From Formicarius rufipectus (taxonomy: Eukaryota > Chordata > Aves > Passeriformes > Formicariidae), in the NCBI GenBank assembly GCA_013399695.1, contig VXAU01003504.1:684736-748735 (forward strand): a DNA stretch of 64,000 nucleotides, in the 5' to 3' direction. The notes below the pieces were generated by a model that saw only the letters and a list, made by a program, of their open reading frames with translations, made no database searches and was not told the origin of the DNA. This document shows, piece after piece, positions 1 to 12,600 of the stretch. The position numbers and the translations under genes were made by a program. Within the stretch, counting starts at the first letter, position 1; the number at the start of each line of letters is the position of its first letter.

Positions 1-1202
1 AGTTCCTCATGGCTAAGCAGTAAGTAATCTTCTTTTTTACTCCATGTCATTTGTCCTTCTAGATCACAAAATACCCTGCACCTCAGCAAAACTCCCACCT
101 CCTCTGTTAACCAGGAAAACCAGCAGGTATCTATTATGTAAGTAACTAAGTGTATACAGACTCTGGAGTTGCTGTGACTGTTAAACCTCTTAGCGTGTTA
201 CATTCACCTGGATAGTAAAACCAGCAGAAATACCTCCAAAACAATACAATATTGTAGTGTAATATGCCTTTGGAACAACTATGTGTAGTTTTCCACCTGA
301 ACAGGTGCCTCAGTGTCCTGTGCAGAAGAGGTGGTGGGCCAGGGGAAGATCTCACCTGGCTCACCCGAGGCTGACCTGCAGGAGGAGGAGTCTGGGGAAA
401 GGTGAGGCATTGCCTGCCAGCCCACAGGAGTTCCACCACTCCCCTGAGGAGTTCAGGCTGGATTGCATGTCTGAATAACACTTGTCTCACATGCAGAAGA
501 AACATAAAGATCGGTATAAAGCCATGAGCATCACAAGCTAACCAGTAGTGCTCTTTCAAACAGAGCTATCTCTGTGAACACGTCTCCAAACCCAACCTCT
601 GACTTCATTCTGAGCACGCTGCACAGACTGTGGCCTTGGCTCACACCACAGCAGCAGGGCAATGGTTAAACCAGCCAAGTGTTCACACCAGATGAGCATC
701 TGACCCTTCACAACACCAGCAAATCGGGCTGCAAACAGGAAGGCCAGTGGGGGATAAATAAAACAAGGAGCTTGAGCTCATGGCCAGCTCGCATCACTCA
801 GATTCACTCCACACACACCTTCCCCGGCAACACCCACCAGCAGGAACAAATGTCATTTAGTTTCCAATCCATTAATTAAACAGGAAAGATAAAATGCTGA
901 TTTCAGAGCAAACCCACTGTCAATATTCCACTTCCCCCCCCTCCAACTTTTGCAAACAAGGATTAAGAGATTGCTTCTCTGGAGCAAAGGAAAATGCACA
1001 TGTGGCTTTAGACACAATCTGCTTCAGCAGGACAAGTGAGGTTACCAAAGTATCTGGTTTATCTGATAATGTCCACTCTCCCACTTCCTGCAAGTTTATT
1101 AATTTCATGTAAATACTGTTTTAGTAAAACAGTAGCAGGGATTACCCTGGGAATATTATCCCAAGTCACAAGTGTAAGAGTATTTCAGCAAGAAAATCAA
1201 CC
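1..1202. other. Intronic sequence, nothing recognised
   Basis: Single-copy-looking DNA before the first CR1. Short ORFs on both strands (up to 137 codons at 146-559, minus) show no domain or family likeness and overlap each other in conflicting frames. Confidence 0.6.
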
Positions 1203-1669
1203 ATAGAATCATAGGGTTGTTTTGGTTGGATGGGACCTTAAAGCTCATCTAGTTCCAAGGCGCCTGCCCTAGGCAGGGACACCTTCCACTGCACCAGGTG
1301 GCTCCAAGCCCCATCCAACCTGGTCTTGAACACTTCCAGGGATGGGGCATCCACAGCTTCTCTTGGCAACCTCTTCCGGTGCCTCAACATCCTCACAGAG
1401 AAGAATTTCTTCCCAGTATTTATTCTAAACTTACTCTCTCTTAGTTCAAAGCCATTCCACCTTGTCCTGTCGCTCCATGACCATGTCCAAAGTCCCTCTC
1501 CAGCTCTCTTGTAACCCCTTTAGCCACTGGAAGGGGCTCTAAGGTCTCCCCACAGTCCTCTCTTCTCCAGGTTGGACCACCCAAACTCCCTCCACAGCAG
1601 AGGAGCTCCAGCCCTGGGAACATCTTTGTCACCCTCCTCTGGGCTCATTCCAACAAGTCCATGTGGATC
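1203..1669 (-). mobile_element. CR1 LINE, 5'-truncated 3' end
   Basis: The plus strand opens with ATAGAATCATAGGGTTG, the reverse complement of the CR1 3' terminus and its ATTCTATG-type repeats. It continues through 'gatgggacc', 'gcagggacaccttcca' and 'gatggggcatccaca', all typical of CR1 tails. On the minus strand the upstream part encodes decayed ORF2 C-terminus; a 63-codon open piece lies at 1441-1632. A continuous translation such as SLEVFKTRLDGA near the end is still recognisable. It is truncated at 1669, as is usual for CR1. The insertion is in the same orientation as COMMD1. Confidence 0.93.
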
Positions 1670-4600
1670 AGTGGCCAATAATGGCCAACTCCCTTAGCAG
1701 CCCCCGTTTTACACCTCACTTACCTTCCAGGGAGGTACCAATGCTCCCTCCACAAGAACCTCCCTCCCTGCTGGCTCAGCACCAGAGCAGGTTTCTCCTG
1801 AGACAGTACAACCCAGCCTCTCATGCTCACAAACAAGAACTGCACATTCTCAGTTAGCCCTCTCTTTATTTCTTAATCCCTAAAACACTATAATTGCAGC
1901 TGAAAGTCTCTGGAAAGAGCCAGTGAGGAAACCTGGCAGAGGGGCATCGCAGGTCTGACAGCAGCATCCTTCACTTGGCAAGTTAAAAAAACACAAACCA
2001 AAGTCCTTTTGAGCTTTTTTGCTCAGTTCTCTGTCGGGGTCACTCAGGTTTTGAAGGGGATAGATTTGAAGTCCAAAGCGGTTTCTCCAGACCTTCCTGG
2101 GCACATCAGCACCGCTGGGAGCAGCGGGAGCAGAGGAGACTCTGAAGCAGCAGCAGGAGCTGCCCGTGGAACCCCCTGGCTCCAGGGCTCAGAGGAAGCT
2201 GCCAAACAGCCCTGGCCACTGCCAGGAGGCATTACCATGCTAAGGGTTAGTTCTCCAACACAGACAGAAACAATAAGATTCTATTACATTGTTTCCAAGG
2301 TCTAGCTGGGGCCTGCTTCCAGGCTTGCATGATAAAGAAATGCAGATCTTGATTAAAACAAAACAAACACCCCTCACCACCACCAACAAAAGAAAAAAGT
2401 GAGGAGGGGGGAAGAGGAAAAAAAAATTCCAAACATCCTCTCCCATTCCAAAAAAGGCAAGAGAAAAGAAATGAAAAAAAAAAAAAAAATCCCAACAAAC
2501 CCAGAAATCTACAATGGGAATTGGACACTTTTTAACAGTGCAAGGACACATTCTCCTTGGAAAAGGCACATCCCAAAGTCATTTTTGCAACAACGCTGCC
2601 CAGCTCTATGGCAGAAACCTCCCTTCCTTGCAGACTATTTTTACTTACTCGTTACTGTGGGAATTCTTTATTGTACTGTCTGATAGCAGCAAATAAATAA
2701 ACCCTGATAAACTCACCTCAGCACTCTCACTTGCTTCCCAGGCTTTCTTTGGGCAGCCTCTCCCTGACAACCAGGGCACACAATTCCCAGGTGACTCACC
2801 AAGGAAGAGGTCTTGGGGTTTGTTCTGTGGCTTTATGTGACTCTTCCTTGCAAACATCTGCTGCAGGAATGTCAAAATACACAATGAGCTGCACTTCGTC
2901 TTGCAGGGATGACCCAAAAAGAAGAAAAATATTGGATTTGGGCTTATATTTTCTCCTTCAAAAACAACAGTAATACCGCATTAAACTGGGTGATTCCACT
3001 GGGTGAAAATATTTCATGTCAGATGTTTGTGAGAGCAATTTATTTCTGCCATTTAGATTCTCCTAGTGGGAATATCTGATAAATGCTAAAAAGGAAAAAA
3101 AAAAAAAAAGAAACCAAAACAGGGCTGCCACAAACCAAAGCAGAGTGGTAAAAGTGTGAGATGCTGCCTCAAATCTTCTATCACATTGCATCAATCGTGA
3201 TCCCACTGCAAACTTCAGAAGTTATTTTTATATTCATTAATATTCTTCAAGATATACTGGGGCATATGATAATGACAGCAAGTCTAGATAATTCTAGAAA
3301 AAAATGGAATGGATGGCAAGCCATTGATTTCATCTGACCACATTTCTGACAATACTAAAGTCATTATTTTTAATTCAATTCAGAACTATTTTTGCTGCAA
3401 GCCTATAATCATGGCCTTCAAAACCTCTAAGGTAAAGTGCAATTCATTTCCATAATATGGTATAAAATAAAGCACAAATATTTGTAACAGAAAGTGCCTT
3501 TTAATTCTCCATTATTTTGGTATTACATGAACCAGGAACCTCTTAAGTGAATTATTATCACATCCCCATGGAAAAAAAGTTAACTCGACTGCAGATTTTT
3601 TAATACTTTTAATGCAACATCAAGCCTGTAATATCACAGATTAAACAGATAAAGGATTGCAGAAACTGGAACAATTCCAGGAGGATAAAACTAAGTCCCT
3701 GATACTGCATAGCAAATCTCCTTCCTTTTACATTATCAGCCTCCTGAAAATAGTCTACCTCACATTTTACACCCTACATGAAAAATGAGCATTAATGGAT
3801 GCCGAGATGCACATGCTTTCACCTGCTGCTCCTCGTGTCTTTTGGAAGCACAGGTTTCTGTTCAGGAAGTGCTAAAAAAACCCCAAACCATGATTTAATC
3901 AGTATATTAGTATAAATAATTAGAAGGCAGCCCACTGTGTAGTTTTTGTATGTTTCATATGAAAGACTTAAAAAGAATACTATTATTCTTAATAATTCAG
4001 GAAAAAAGACAACACTTTTATGGAAACCTTACACACTTGCTATATGGCTATGCTGTTTTCCAGCTGGTGATATTAACCTGCATTAGTTTCTGTAAGCCTT
4101 CCAACCTCCTCTTTTTTTGATTTTTAAAAAAGCCCCTCTGATTTGTACCTGTGCCTGCTCTAACCTTGCGTATGCCCCGTATCACCCTAATGCTGAGCTG
4201 CTTGCTGTGCTCATAAAGGACAGGCTATGGAAGCCACAGTTCTGTTGGTACCAACACAATTCAGACAAGAAAAGACCTGTTTATGCTGACAAAATGCAAA
4301 TTTCATTCTCATTTATGGGTGACTCTTTGCAAGGTTATACCTGGAAGTTTCTATGTGGGCTCTCTGGATCGATTCGTGTTTGCTAAGCCTGCTTACCTGG
4401 CTCCTCTGACACCCCTTCACAACATCCTCAACTACCTGGGGCTCAAACTACCCCCCAAAATCTTCTGCAGTCACTGGCCATCACAGGATTTTAACAGCAT
4501 GGAAAACCCTTTATGGCTCTCCCTCTCTGAAGAGTGGACTATGTTTAGCTCTCTATCATGTACAAGGCATTTTGGTCTCCTGTCTGTCCATAGTTTAAGT

Positions 4601-6092
4601 CACTAATTATAGACCTGTGAATTTCCTAGGGAATTCCCAGTGATCTCTCCAACCCAGCAGTCAGCCAGTTTCACAAATGTGAAACGACTGAAATGCATTA
4701 ATGCTAATTGTTTAAAAATATCCTGTTTGTCCTCCTGAGTCCCACATGCCAACAGAGAGCACCAATGCTCAGGGTGCAAAGTCAATCCTCCCCATGAACA
4801 TGAGGTTGGCTCTTACCTATGGCCAGTGTCCTGTGCCCTACCCTTGCAGAACCTGGTCACCAGACTGAACTCAGAGCAACCAGAGCCACATTTCCACTCT
4901 GGAACATGCTCAACTCCTGCAAAATCCTCTTGGGATGGAGGTGTTGGACAAAATCTCTGTCAAAGATGCACAAACAAGATGTTCAGAGGCTCCTAAATTT
5001 TTAAGTCAATTATTTTTCGTAAAGGCAACAAGAGGCACCTTTCTGACCTTGCTGTAAACCCTGAGCTTACTAATTCCAAGTTTTGTGTTTCCGCACCACA
5101 AACAAAAAATTATGGCTCTTCCTATACATATATTAAAAAATAAGGTAAGGAGATAAATCCCCCAAACATTTTTTCTCTCCTAGTCTTGATCTTGGATATG
5201 GACAAAGCAGTGTGGGGAAGGATTCAGTCTGGCATGGAAAATCCAAACCATGTAAGTTGGTCAGAGCTGAAGGCCACTAAATACGGGGTTAGGTCATCCT
5301 AACCAAAGGCATTGCCACCACTGTTGCCTTCTTTAGGTAGGAATAGAGTCATGACAAGAGAACTGCAAGCGTTACAATCTAATTCCTGGTGCAGGAATGA
5401 GAAGTGAGACATCTCTGTATCTAAACTGTTCCTCAAAACCAATACAAAAACACAAGCTCCCCTGACTTACTCTCTGCCCTACAGACACTATTTTGACACA
5501 GAAATCGCATCCAGACTGTTTTCATTTGACTTCCAGCATCTTTAAAAGTGCAGCTGAGCTCGAGGTCTTTCAAACCCTAAAACAATAAGCATGGGATGTT
5601 TTATCTATAACATGAGCATTTTAATTCTGCTGCTTGACTGGCTTGAAGGGAATAGGTGTAATGGTGTGCCAAATAAATCACTTAACCTGCTTAGTCTAAC
5701 CACACGGTCTTGGGGACAACTGGTATGCAACTCTGGTTGGGTCTTGAGCCAGGTGTTGTGTAAACAAAGGTATGAACAGAGTTAAAGTCACCAGCTAGGA
5801 AAGGCACTTGCTCTCTGACTGTTATTTGCACAAACTTTGTTTCCACTTGGCATGCTTCAGAGACCTCCATGCAGATGGGTCATTTAAATCGTAAGAGATT
5901 TACATCACTTAGTGTGAAGCGATCAAGAAGAAAGTCCTACTCTTCTCCTGTCCTACATGGCCATTTTAGTCCCTACAAGAAGATGAAATAGGCAATGCAG
6001 CTCTGGAGAGCTGTGACCCTTCGAGGTTGAGGCTTACGAAGGGAGAATTTAGGTAGGAAGGATTTATTTAGGTGACTGGGGTCTATTTTTAG
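1670..6092. other. Intronic sequence with A-rich tracts
   Basis: No gene found. Holds an A-rich block at 2393-2490 with a 16-A run (2474-2489) and a 15-A run (3095-3109). An AT-rich stretch at about 3190-3480 has many TAAT-type homeodomain cores and looks like a possible conserved noncoding element. Confidence 0.5.
2393..2490. repeat. A-rich / purine low-complexity tract with poly-A
   Basis: Purine-rich segment ending in a 16-base A run at 2474-2489. Confidence 0.75.
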
Positions 6093-6325
6093 AAATCATA
6101 GAATAGTTTGTGTTGGAAGAGACATTTTATGCTCACCTAGTCCAACTGGAGTCATCTAGTCCATCTAGAGCAGGGACATCTTCAACTATATCAGGTTGCT
6201 CAGAACCCTGTCCAACCTGCCCTCAGGGATGGGGCACCCACCACCTCTCTGGGCAACCTGTGCCTGTGTTTCACCGTTCTCTTGTAAAAATATTCTGCCC
6301 TGTATCTAATCTGAATCTGTCCTCA
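6093..6325 (-). mobile_element. CR1 LINE 3' fragment, diverged
   Basis: The plus strand reads AATCATAGAATAG followed by 'gttggaagagacattt', 'gagcagggacatctt', 'gatggggcacccacc' and 'ctctgggcaacctgtgcc', the standard reverse-complement signature of a CR1 tail. It fades after about 6320. It is more diverged than the copy at 1203, and no coding capacity remains. Confidence 0.9.
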
Positions 6326-8067
6326 TGGACTGGTCATCACTGGTCTAGCTTCCATATGGGAGATGGTTCATAAAAGCTTCATGTGGAATCACATTAGATC
6401 TGTAACAAACACAATATTCAGTTTCCAATCACTCTGAAAGTGTAAATTAGACTGGAAGCTTCATATTATTTTTCCTCCTATACAAGAAAGCTTTTGGGGA
6501 TCCTATACAATCTCAGTGTCTGTCATAGGAGGCAATCCTAGGGAAACAGTAAAATAAAATGTTTTTAATTTCTGTGTGTATCTTTCTCCACGTGGATGCT
6601 CCAGTCCATTCCTATGGATATTTGGCAGAATTTAAGAGGTTTTTAAAATAAGAAGAAAAAAAAAAAAAGATAGTGATACCTGCCAGCTTCACCAAACTGT
6701 ACAGGAGAAGCACATAAAGACAGCATAAAAAAAATTAAATTCCCTTTGTAACACTGTGAGATTTGAACCAACATATATATTTAAAAACTAAAGGAAAGAC
6801 ACCAAATCTCTGACAGGGTATCAGGTTCTCATCTTCTTGATCATGTTTTTCTCTGGCCCACCTCAGCCCCCCCCAGCACTGGCAGTCCCTCCAAGGATAG
6901 CAGCGACCAGAAAGCTCCATCATCACTTATTCCAGCTCTGTCTGCTGTGTCAGCTCTTCACCACTAAGAGTCTCCCAGTGCAACCACTGCAAGGTGATGT
7001 GCTCTTCTCTGAAACTCCTCAAAGGCTAAATGCCCTTCCTCACTTGTGAGCCACCAATTCCCTGCCCTGACCTGCATTTTTCTATCTTGTTCGACAGCTG
7101 TGCTTGTTTTCTGGTGCCAGATTTTGTTTGGCTGGTGTTTTTGAGATTGGTTTTTAAGATTTAAGAGGGTTGAAATACCAGTCTACAGCTTTCCTTATAT
7201 GTGTTTCATCTCCAAATACCTGGGTTAGCCTCCTTTTTTAATCTTGTAGTGTTCAATTGCAGAATGAAATTAGTCTAAGAAAAAGAGAGCCCTTTTACCC
7301 TTTATCTTCTGCTTTTACCCTAAATTTGGCTACTCCAGTAAGAACATTAGTCAGACCTAGAATTCATATTAATTACATTTTAACCTACCTATTAACTAAC
7401 ATGGGAGTCATGGCATAAAAAATTAAAATCAACCATCACTCAGCATCATACAAAACCCCACTTTCTCAGAATTAAATTTCAACAACTTTATGTCACTATT
7501 TACCATTTTCTTACATGTTTTGGAAAGGACCTTCTCACAGCATCAAACCCTCCTTACCACTGGGGCATGTTTTTGCTACAGGGTGGCTCCAAGACCATGC
7601 ACTTGGTTAACTCTGAAGTACATGGGGAAATTTCTGTGCTTTTAATGCAACTATCTGTTCAATCAAACCAATGTCAGCCACGTTCCTCTCTGTTACTGCA
7701 ATATACACTGGCAGGAAAACAGTAAATGAACTGTGGGCTTAGGAATTACTTTTGTACCAACTCCCTCGACACAGTTTAAGGAATCTGCATTTAAAAATAA
7801 TCTCACAGTTAAACAATACAGGAAAAACCTGAGCAGAGAACTCCTGACCTTTGGGAGGCTGCTAGACTTGGCATTCTGGCATATCCTGGCTGAGTGTACT
7901 ATCAGCTTGGAGGCTGAATGGCTTGGTTAGCATCCCCAACAGATCTTTCGTGCTCCCCCACAGCTCTTTCATGTTTATCTGTTATATAAATGACTCAGGA
8001 ATCCATTAATGTCCTGCCTAGAAGTATTACACCAAATATAAAAGCTGAGTAGAAATTTGTATCCTTG
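6326..8067. other. Intronic sequence, nothing recognised
   Basis: Contains a 13-A run at 6656-6668. No exon, RNA gene or repeat family recognised. Confidence 0.55.
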
Positions 8068-8110
8068 GTGAATATCCTCTTCCAACCCAAACCATCCTGT
8101 GGTTCTACAA
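8068..8110 (+). mobile_element. CR1 3' terminus, very short fragment
   Basis: The sequence 'atcctcttccaaccc' then 'aaaccatcctgtggttcta' matches the forward CR1 3' end, where a CTTCCAACCC block precedes the ATTCTGTGATTCTA repeat. Only about 40 bases remain. It is the only CR1 in plus orientation here. A chance match cannot be excluded at this length. Confidence 0.6.
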
Positions 8111-9621
8111 CCCCAGGACAGTTTATTTTCCATGGGAGCAGACAATGCTGGCTCCTGCTAATGGCAGTGGCTAAAAGACCTTGGCTTTTCCCCTTCAGTC
8201 AAAAACACACTTTTTTTTCTCAGAGAAAAGACCAAAGATGAGAGTTACTCTGAACCAGCATTTTGGTTTTCAAAACCTTGGTGTTCAAAACCTTTTTTTC
8301 TGCTCCTTTTTGAATATTGAATACTTGCCCTGTGGTCTAAAAGGCACCTGGGTTGCCTGAAAGAAGAGCAGGTGAGGGGCGTACAGGACATGCTGCTGAA
8401 ATACTTCAACACTCAGAGCTGAACTAAAGGGTACAAGGGTGTTTCTTTTGGTTGCTGCAAGTTTCTCAGGTGGTTGGTAAAGGCCACGCAAATCCTCTGC
8501 TGACTCATAACAGCGACGGGCAATGCCCTCAGAAAGCCCCATATTCAAAAGGTCCCTCTATTCCTGCACCTAAGCTCTTGGATCAGCATGACCCAGCCAC
8601 AGCAAATACATTTCGTGCCCACACAATGGCATTTTTTCAGAAACCATTTTTCCAGGGCAGCTGTTGGTGCACAACCCCCCCCTTCTCTGGCTGCGTTCGT
8701 GGCACCGCCAGGCATCCCTTTGCTCCAGGGTGTTCCACCACAGGGAGCATGGAGAGCACAAGCCTGGCACAACAGATCCTCACAGGCACACACACCACCA
8801 GCAGCAGCCACATCTCCTCCCAGAAACATTAACCCTCTGTCCCTGCATCCTGCAGATCTGGAATACACCACTCAATGGAGAGTGAAAAGTCACCAGCATT
8901 TGGGCAGAGTGGCTCATCTAAACATACGTAAACAGTGTACCAAGGGCTTGAAAATAGCCCTGCAGTTTAGCAGGCATTCAGTTAGGTTTTCTGTCTTAAA
9001 ATATTTAACAAGACAAAGTGGTCAGACCAAACAGGCTTCTTTTTTTTTTTTTTTTGCTGCTTTTATCTACACCCATTCTGATGATCTGAAAATAGTATTT
9101 ATCAGGATGAGAGGGTTACTTGGAGTTACGTTGCCACTGCAAACAAATCTTCTCAGTGGGACCAAAATAACTATACTTGTTCCTTTTCTGTAATCCGAAT
9201 GTGTGAACTTACAGGGGGGAAAAAAGCCAAACTGGGGAAAAAAAAATTGGCCTAAGTAATTTTTGCTATTTTTTTTCTCACTTTTAGAACGCAAACTGCT
9301 GTCTTTCAATTCACCACGAGAACCCTTCCACAGAAAAGGGGGCAGCCACATCTTGGTAGTCCAGCCTGTTTACAGCCCTGCCAGCACTGCTGCTATTGCT
9401 GTTCCAAAGCCTCGGGACAGGCATCACACTTGGACTTATCAGCAAAACAGCAGCTCTGGCTCAGTGTGGTGCAAAGTCTGCTAAAGACAGTGTGAATCTC
9501 TGCACTGACTTCAGTGACCTTCGGATCAAATGCACAAAAATATCAGCATTATGTGCCAGCAGGGAGACACCAGAGGAATACAGTTCTCTTCTGAAAATAA
9601 AGGAAAAGCTACAGATTTGCA

Positions 9622-9675
9622 GTTTGTTTGTTTGGGGTTTTTTTTGTTTTTTTGTGTGTTTTTTTTTTTTTTTTT
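9622..9675. repeat. T/G-rich tract ending in poly-T
   Basis: GTTTGTTTGTTTGGGG followed by T runs and a final 17-T run (9659-9675). Confidence 0.8.
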
Positions 9676-12600
9676 AACCACAGAATATGTCCTTGCTCAT
9701 ATTTGCTGCATAATACACAACTCCTCTTTGTTTTTTTCCAGCCTCTTTTCTTGTGTAAGAGGAAAAGCAATGAAAGCTGTAGGTGCAACCCTGAAAAGAG
9801 ATGAGCGTGGGAGGACATTCACGCCTGTGCAGAATCCCACTGAAGCCAAGGGGCCGTCTGCTCTGCCCACACAGCTCTTCTTGCCTCAGTTAATATTACA
9901 ACTTTGTTTTATTCAATCTGCCATTTCAAAATTAATCCTGCCAATGAATATAAGCAGTAGAATATAAACTCTGCACTACAGACAGAGCACCACAGCTGGA
10001 TTCATCTGTTCAAGTCTAATAAGGACAGGTCAGGACACCAGGTCTCAACACGATCCCCCAAACCAGCCTGGCCACAAGGATTGTTTTAAAGCACAGACCT
10101 TCACTGTCCTCTTGACAGACATCATGTTGAACTGTATCTTTTTTTCTTTTTCCCAGAAAGATAAAAGGTTCAAAGAAAAGTTATCTAATTTTGGTTGACC
10201 TCTTGTTCTCCATTCAAGGGCAACTGGTATTGAAGTAGAAATCATTTCCATAACTGAACTGCAGAGCAGTCATTTAACAATTAATAAGCGATCCGCTCAG
10301 CATATGAAACCTGAATATGAAAATAAACATGTGAGAATTGAAATACCTCTGCACAAAGACAGGCTGCAGCTCCTCCACATCAGATATTTAATTGGTTGTC
10401 TCTTTCTTTTTCTCATCATGAACACGGGGAGAAGAGGGTAATGAAATATAAAAGACCTTAACCACTTCTCCTGAGGAAAATGGAGATGATGTGAATGGCT
10501 CATTTAGCTTTCTGTGCCTTTGAAGCAGAGGAGAAGACTCTTTTTTCTCTCCACAAAGCAACCTGTCTTTTTTCAGCCTTCATCCACAGTTTGGACATCA
10601 TCCTTTAGCAGAATTGGCACGTTTCTCACCAGCAGTAAATCTGTAGCACTGCAGCCTGTTCCTCCTGCATCGAGAGAATGTCAGATTGGTGATGGGCTCC
10701 CCTTGGCAGATGTCAGGTCATCACTCTTGCTGTAGGACTGTGAGAAACAATGCATTTCACCCCCTCCCCATTCCTGTGATCAGACTAAAGGTGTCCTCCT
10801 GGAACAGGAGACCAGCCTAAGCACCATGGACCTTGCCTCATGGACCTCGTGCTGGCTGGGCACATCGTGGCCAGGAGGGTGCAGGGACACCACCCCTTGC
10901 CTTCTCCCTGCAGCTCCAGAGTGGAAGAAGTCATGTAGCAGCTCTCAGATAACAGAAAAACGAGTGGTGCTGTGATTTCAAGCAGGGACATGAGATGGAG
11001 AACAGCATTACACAACTTAAGCCACACCTTCCTTAAGGAAGCAGGGAACGAGAGGACCACGTGCAATACCCAATGCTCTTGCCTGGTTTCAGACAGCTGT
11101 CCTGAAGTGGAAATACAGCAGAATTTGTAAGTGGACCTGTGTCCTTGAAATGCATGTGCTTCTTCTCTTTTCAAACATCAAAACACTACAACTTTTTAAC
11201 CCTGGCAAGCCTAGGGGTTTGTACTGATGACTGGTCTTCCTGCCACCCTCTTGACCCAAAGACACTAACAAAGCCAGGACTAACTGCACCACTGCAATAA
11301 AAATACCCGTGTCTGGTTTAAGTACCTTGCTTTTCAATTCCCCTGCCTTGCCAAAGGGCTGGGAGGTAGTGGAGACCCTATGGAAAGTTTTTGACTATTT
11401 TGAGGGCTAGTAGGGCAAAAAGGGGCCTGCATAAAAAGGTAAAAATGGCAACGAGGACAGGGCATGTCTGTCTGCCTTCCCTGACTGCCTGCAGGATTTC
11501 ATGTCTCTCCTCACTCTGCTAATGCCTATTGTATCTTTCCATGTCTATTATATCTTTCTTCAAGGTTCGGAAACAAGAGCAGCAGCAGTAAATATTTAAA
11601 TTTTCAGGTTTACTTCCTGCCATTCTTTAAGCTTGCTTTTATCTGGACCCCTGCTGAATGCCAAATAGGGATTTTCACTGACCAGCCCCCACTTGCACCC
11701 CTGGTTTTCCTTTCCTTCCCAAGCATTTACAACACACACGGAGCTCTGAAGGGTTTACAAAATCCAAACAATTCCTTCCCCAAAGCATCATTTCGACTCC
11801 CTTCAGATTTTTTTTTCTTTAAATCATATATTAATTAGCAAAGCTGGGTTCAAGCCATATTAGCTGTTGTCTGTATCTCCCACAAAACTGCAGGGATCAG
11901 TTTCTCTGAGCCTGCCAAACTGTCTGCAGGGAGGGCACGGGACGTTGTTCCTTAATTTCCTTGCATAACGGGATTATCCTGAGATAAAGTGTGCTGAGAA
12001 GCAGCTTCACATTTGGAATGGCCCTTCAGCCCAATTAACAGTTTTGGAAACAAGTCATAGACATGTAAAGATATTTTCTGAAATACCAGCCCAAGTTATA
12101 AAAAGGATATTGCTGCTGTAGAGGTCCTAAAATAACCAGGGAGAGAATATGGCATTTTCGACCTCCTTCCATGGATTCCCCAATAAAGAAGTTCTTGATG
12201 AGAACTCAGCATTACCATTTAATGGGCTTGTGCTACTTCTGTATGCACCTGCTTAATGAAGGACTGTAATTAAATGCTGGTAAAATACCTTATCTTGACA
12301 TTACAGACCTCAGCTTCCCACTTCAAACCAAGGCAGTGGCAGTGCTTGGTTGTGGTTTGGTTTGGTTTTATTGGGGCTGTTTGGCAGCAGAGCAGGTGAG
12401 GACACTGGGCACCACGAGCATCCCCTGCACCAAAAAAGCAACAAAAAAGGAGCAACTTCTGAAAAAGTAACTTCCACTATACCACTTAAGAAAGCCACGC
12501 AGTCACATGAAGAAATCAAATCCATCTCTGGTTGGTGTGCTATAAAAAGGGAACAACAAACCCTTGATGAAAAACATCCTGGAGATGCTTTCCAGAAGGA

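Noticed and set aside
1441..1632. Independent small gene on the minus strand
   Set aside because: It lies wholly within a CR1 fragment and is decayed ORF2/tail sequence.
2240..2569. 109-codon Phe-rich minus-strand ORF
   Set aside because: Complement of the A-rich tract at 2393-2490.
8588..9193. 201-codon ORF on the plus strand
   Set aside because: Overlaps open frames on both strands, runs through a poly-T tract as consecutive Phe, and has no recognisable domain. GC-richer, stop-poor local composition explains it.
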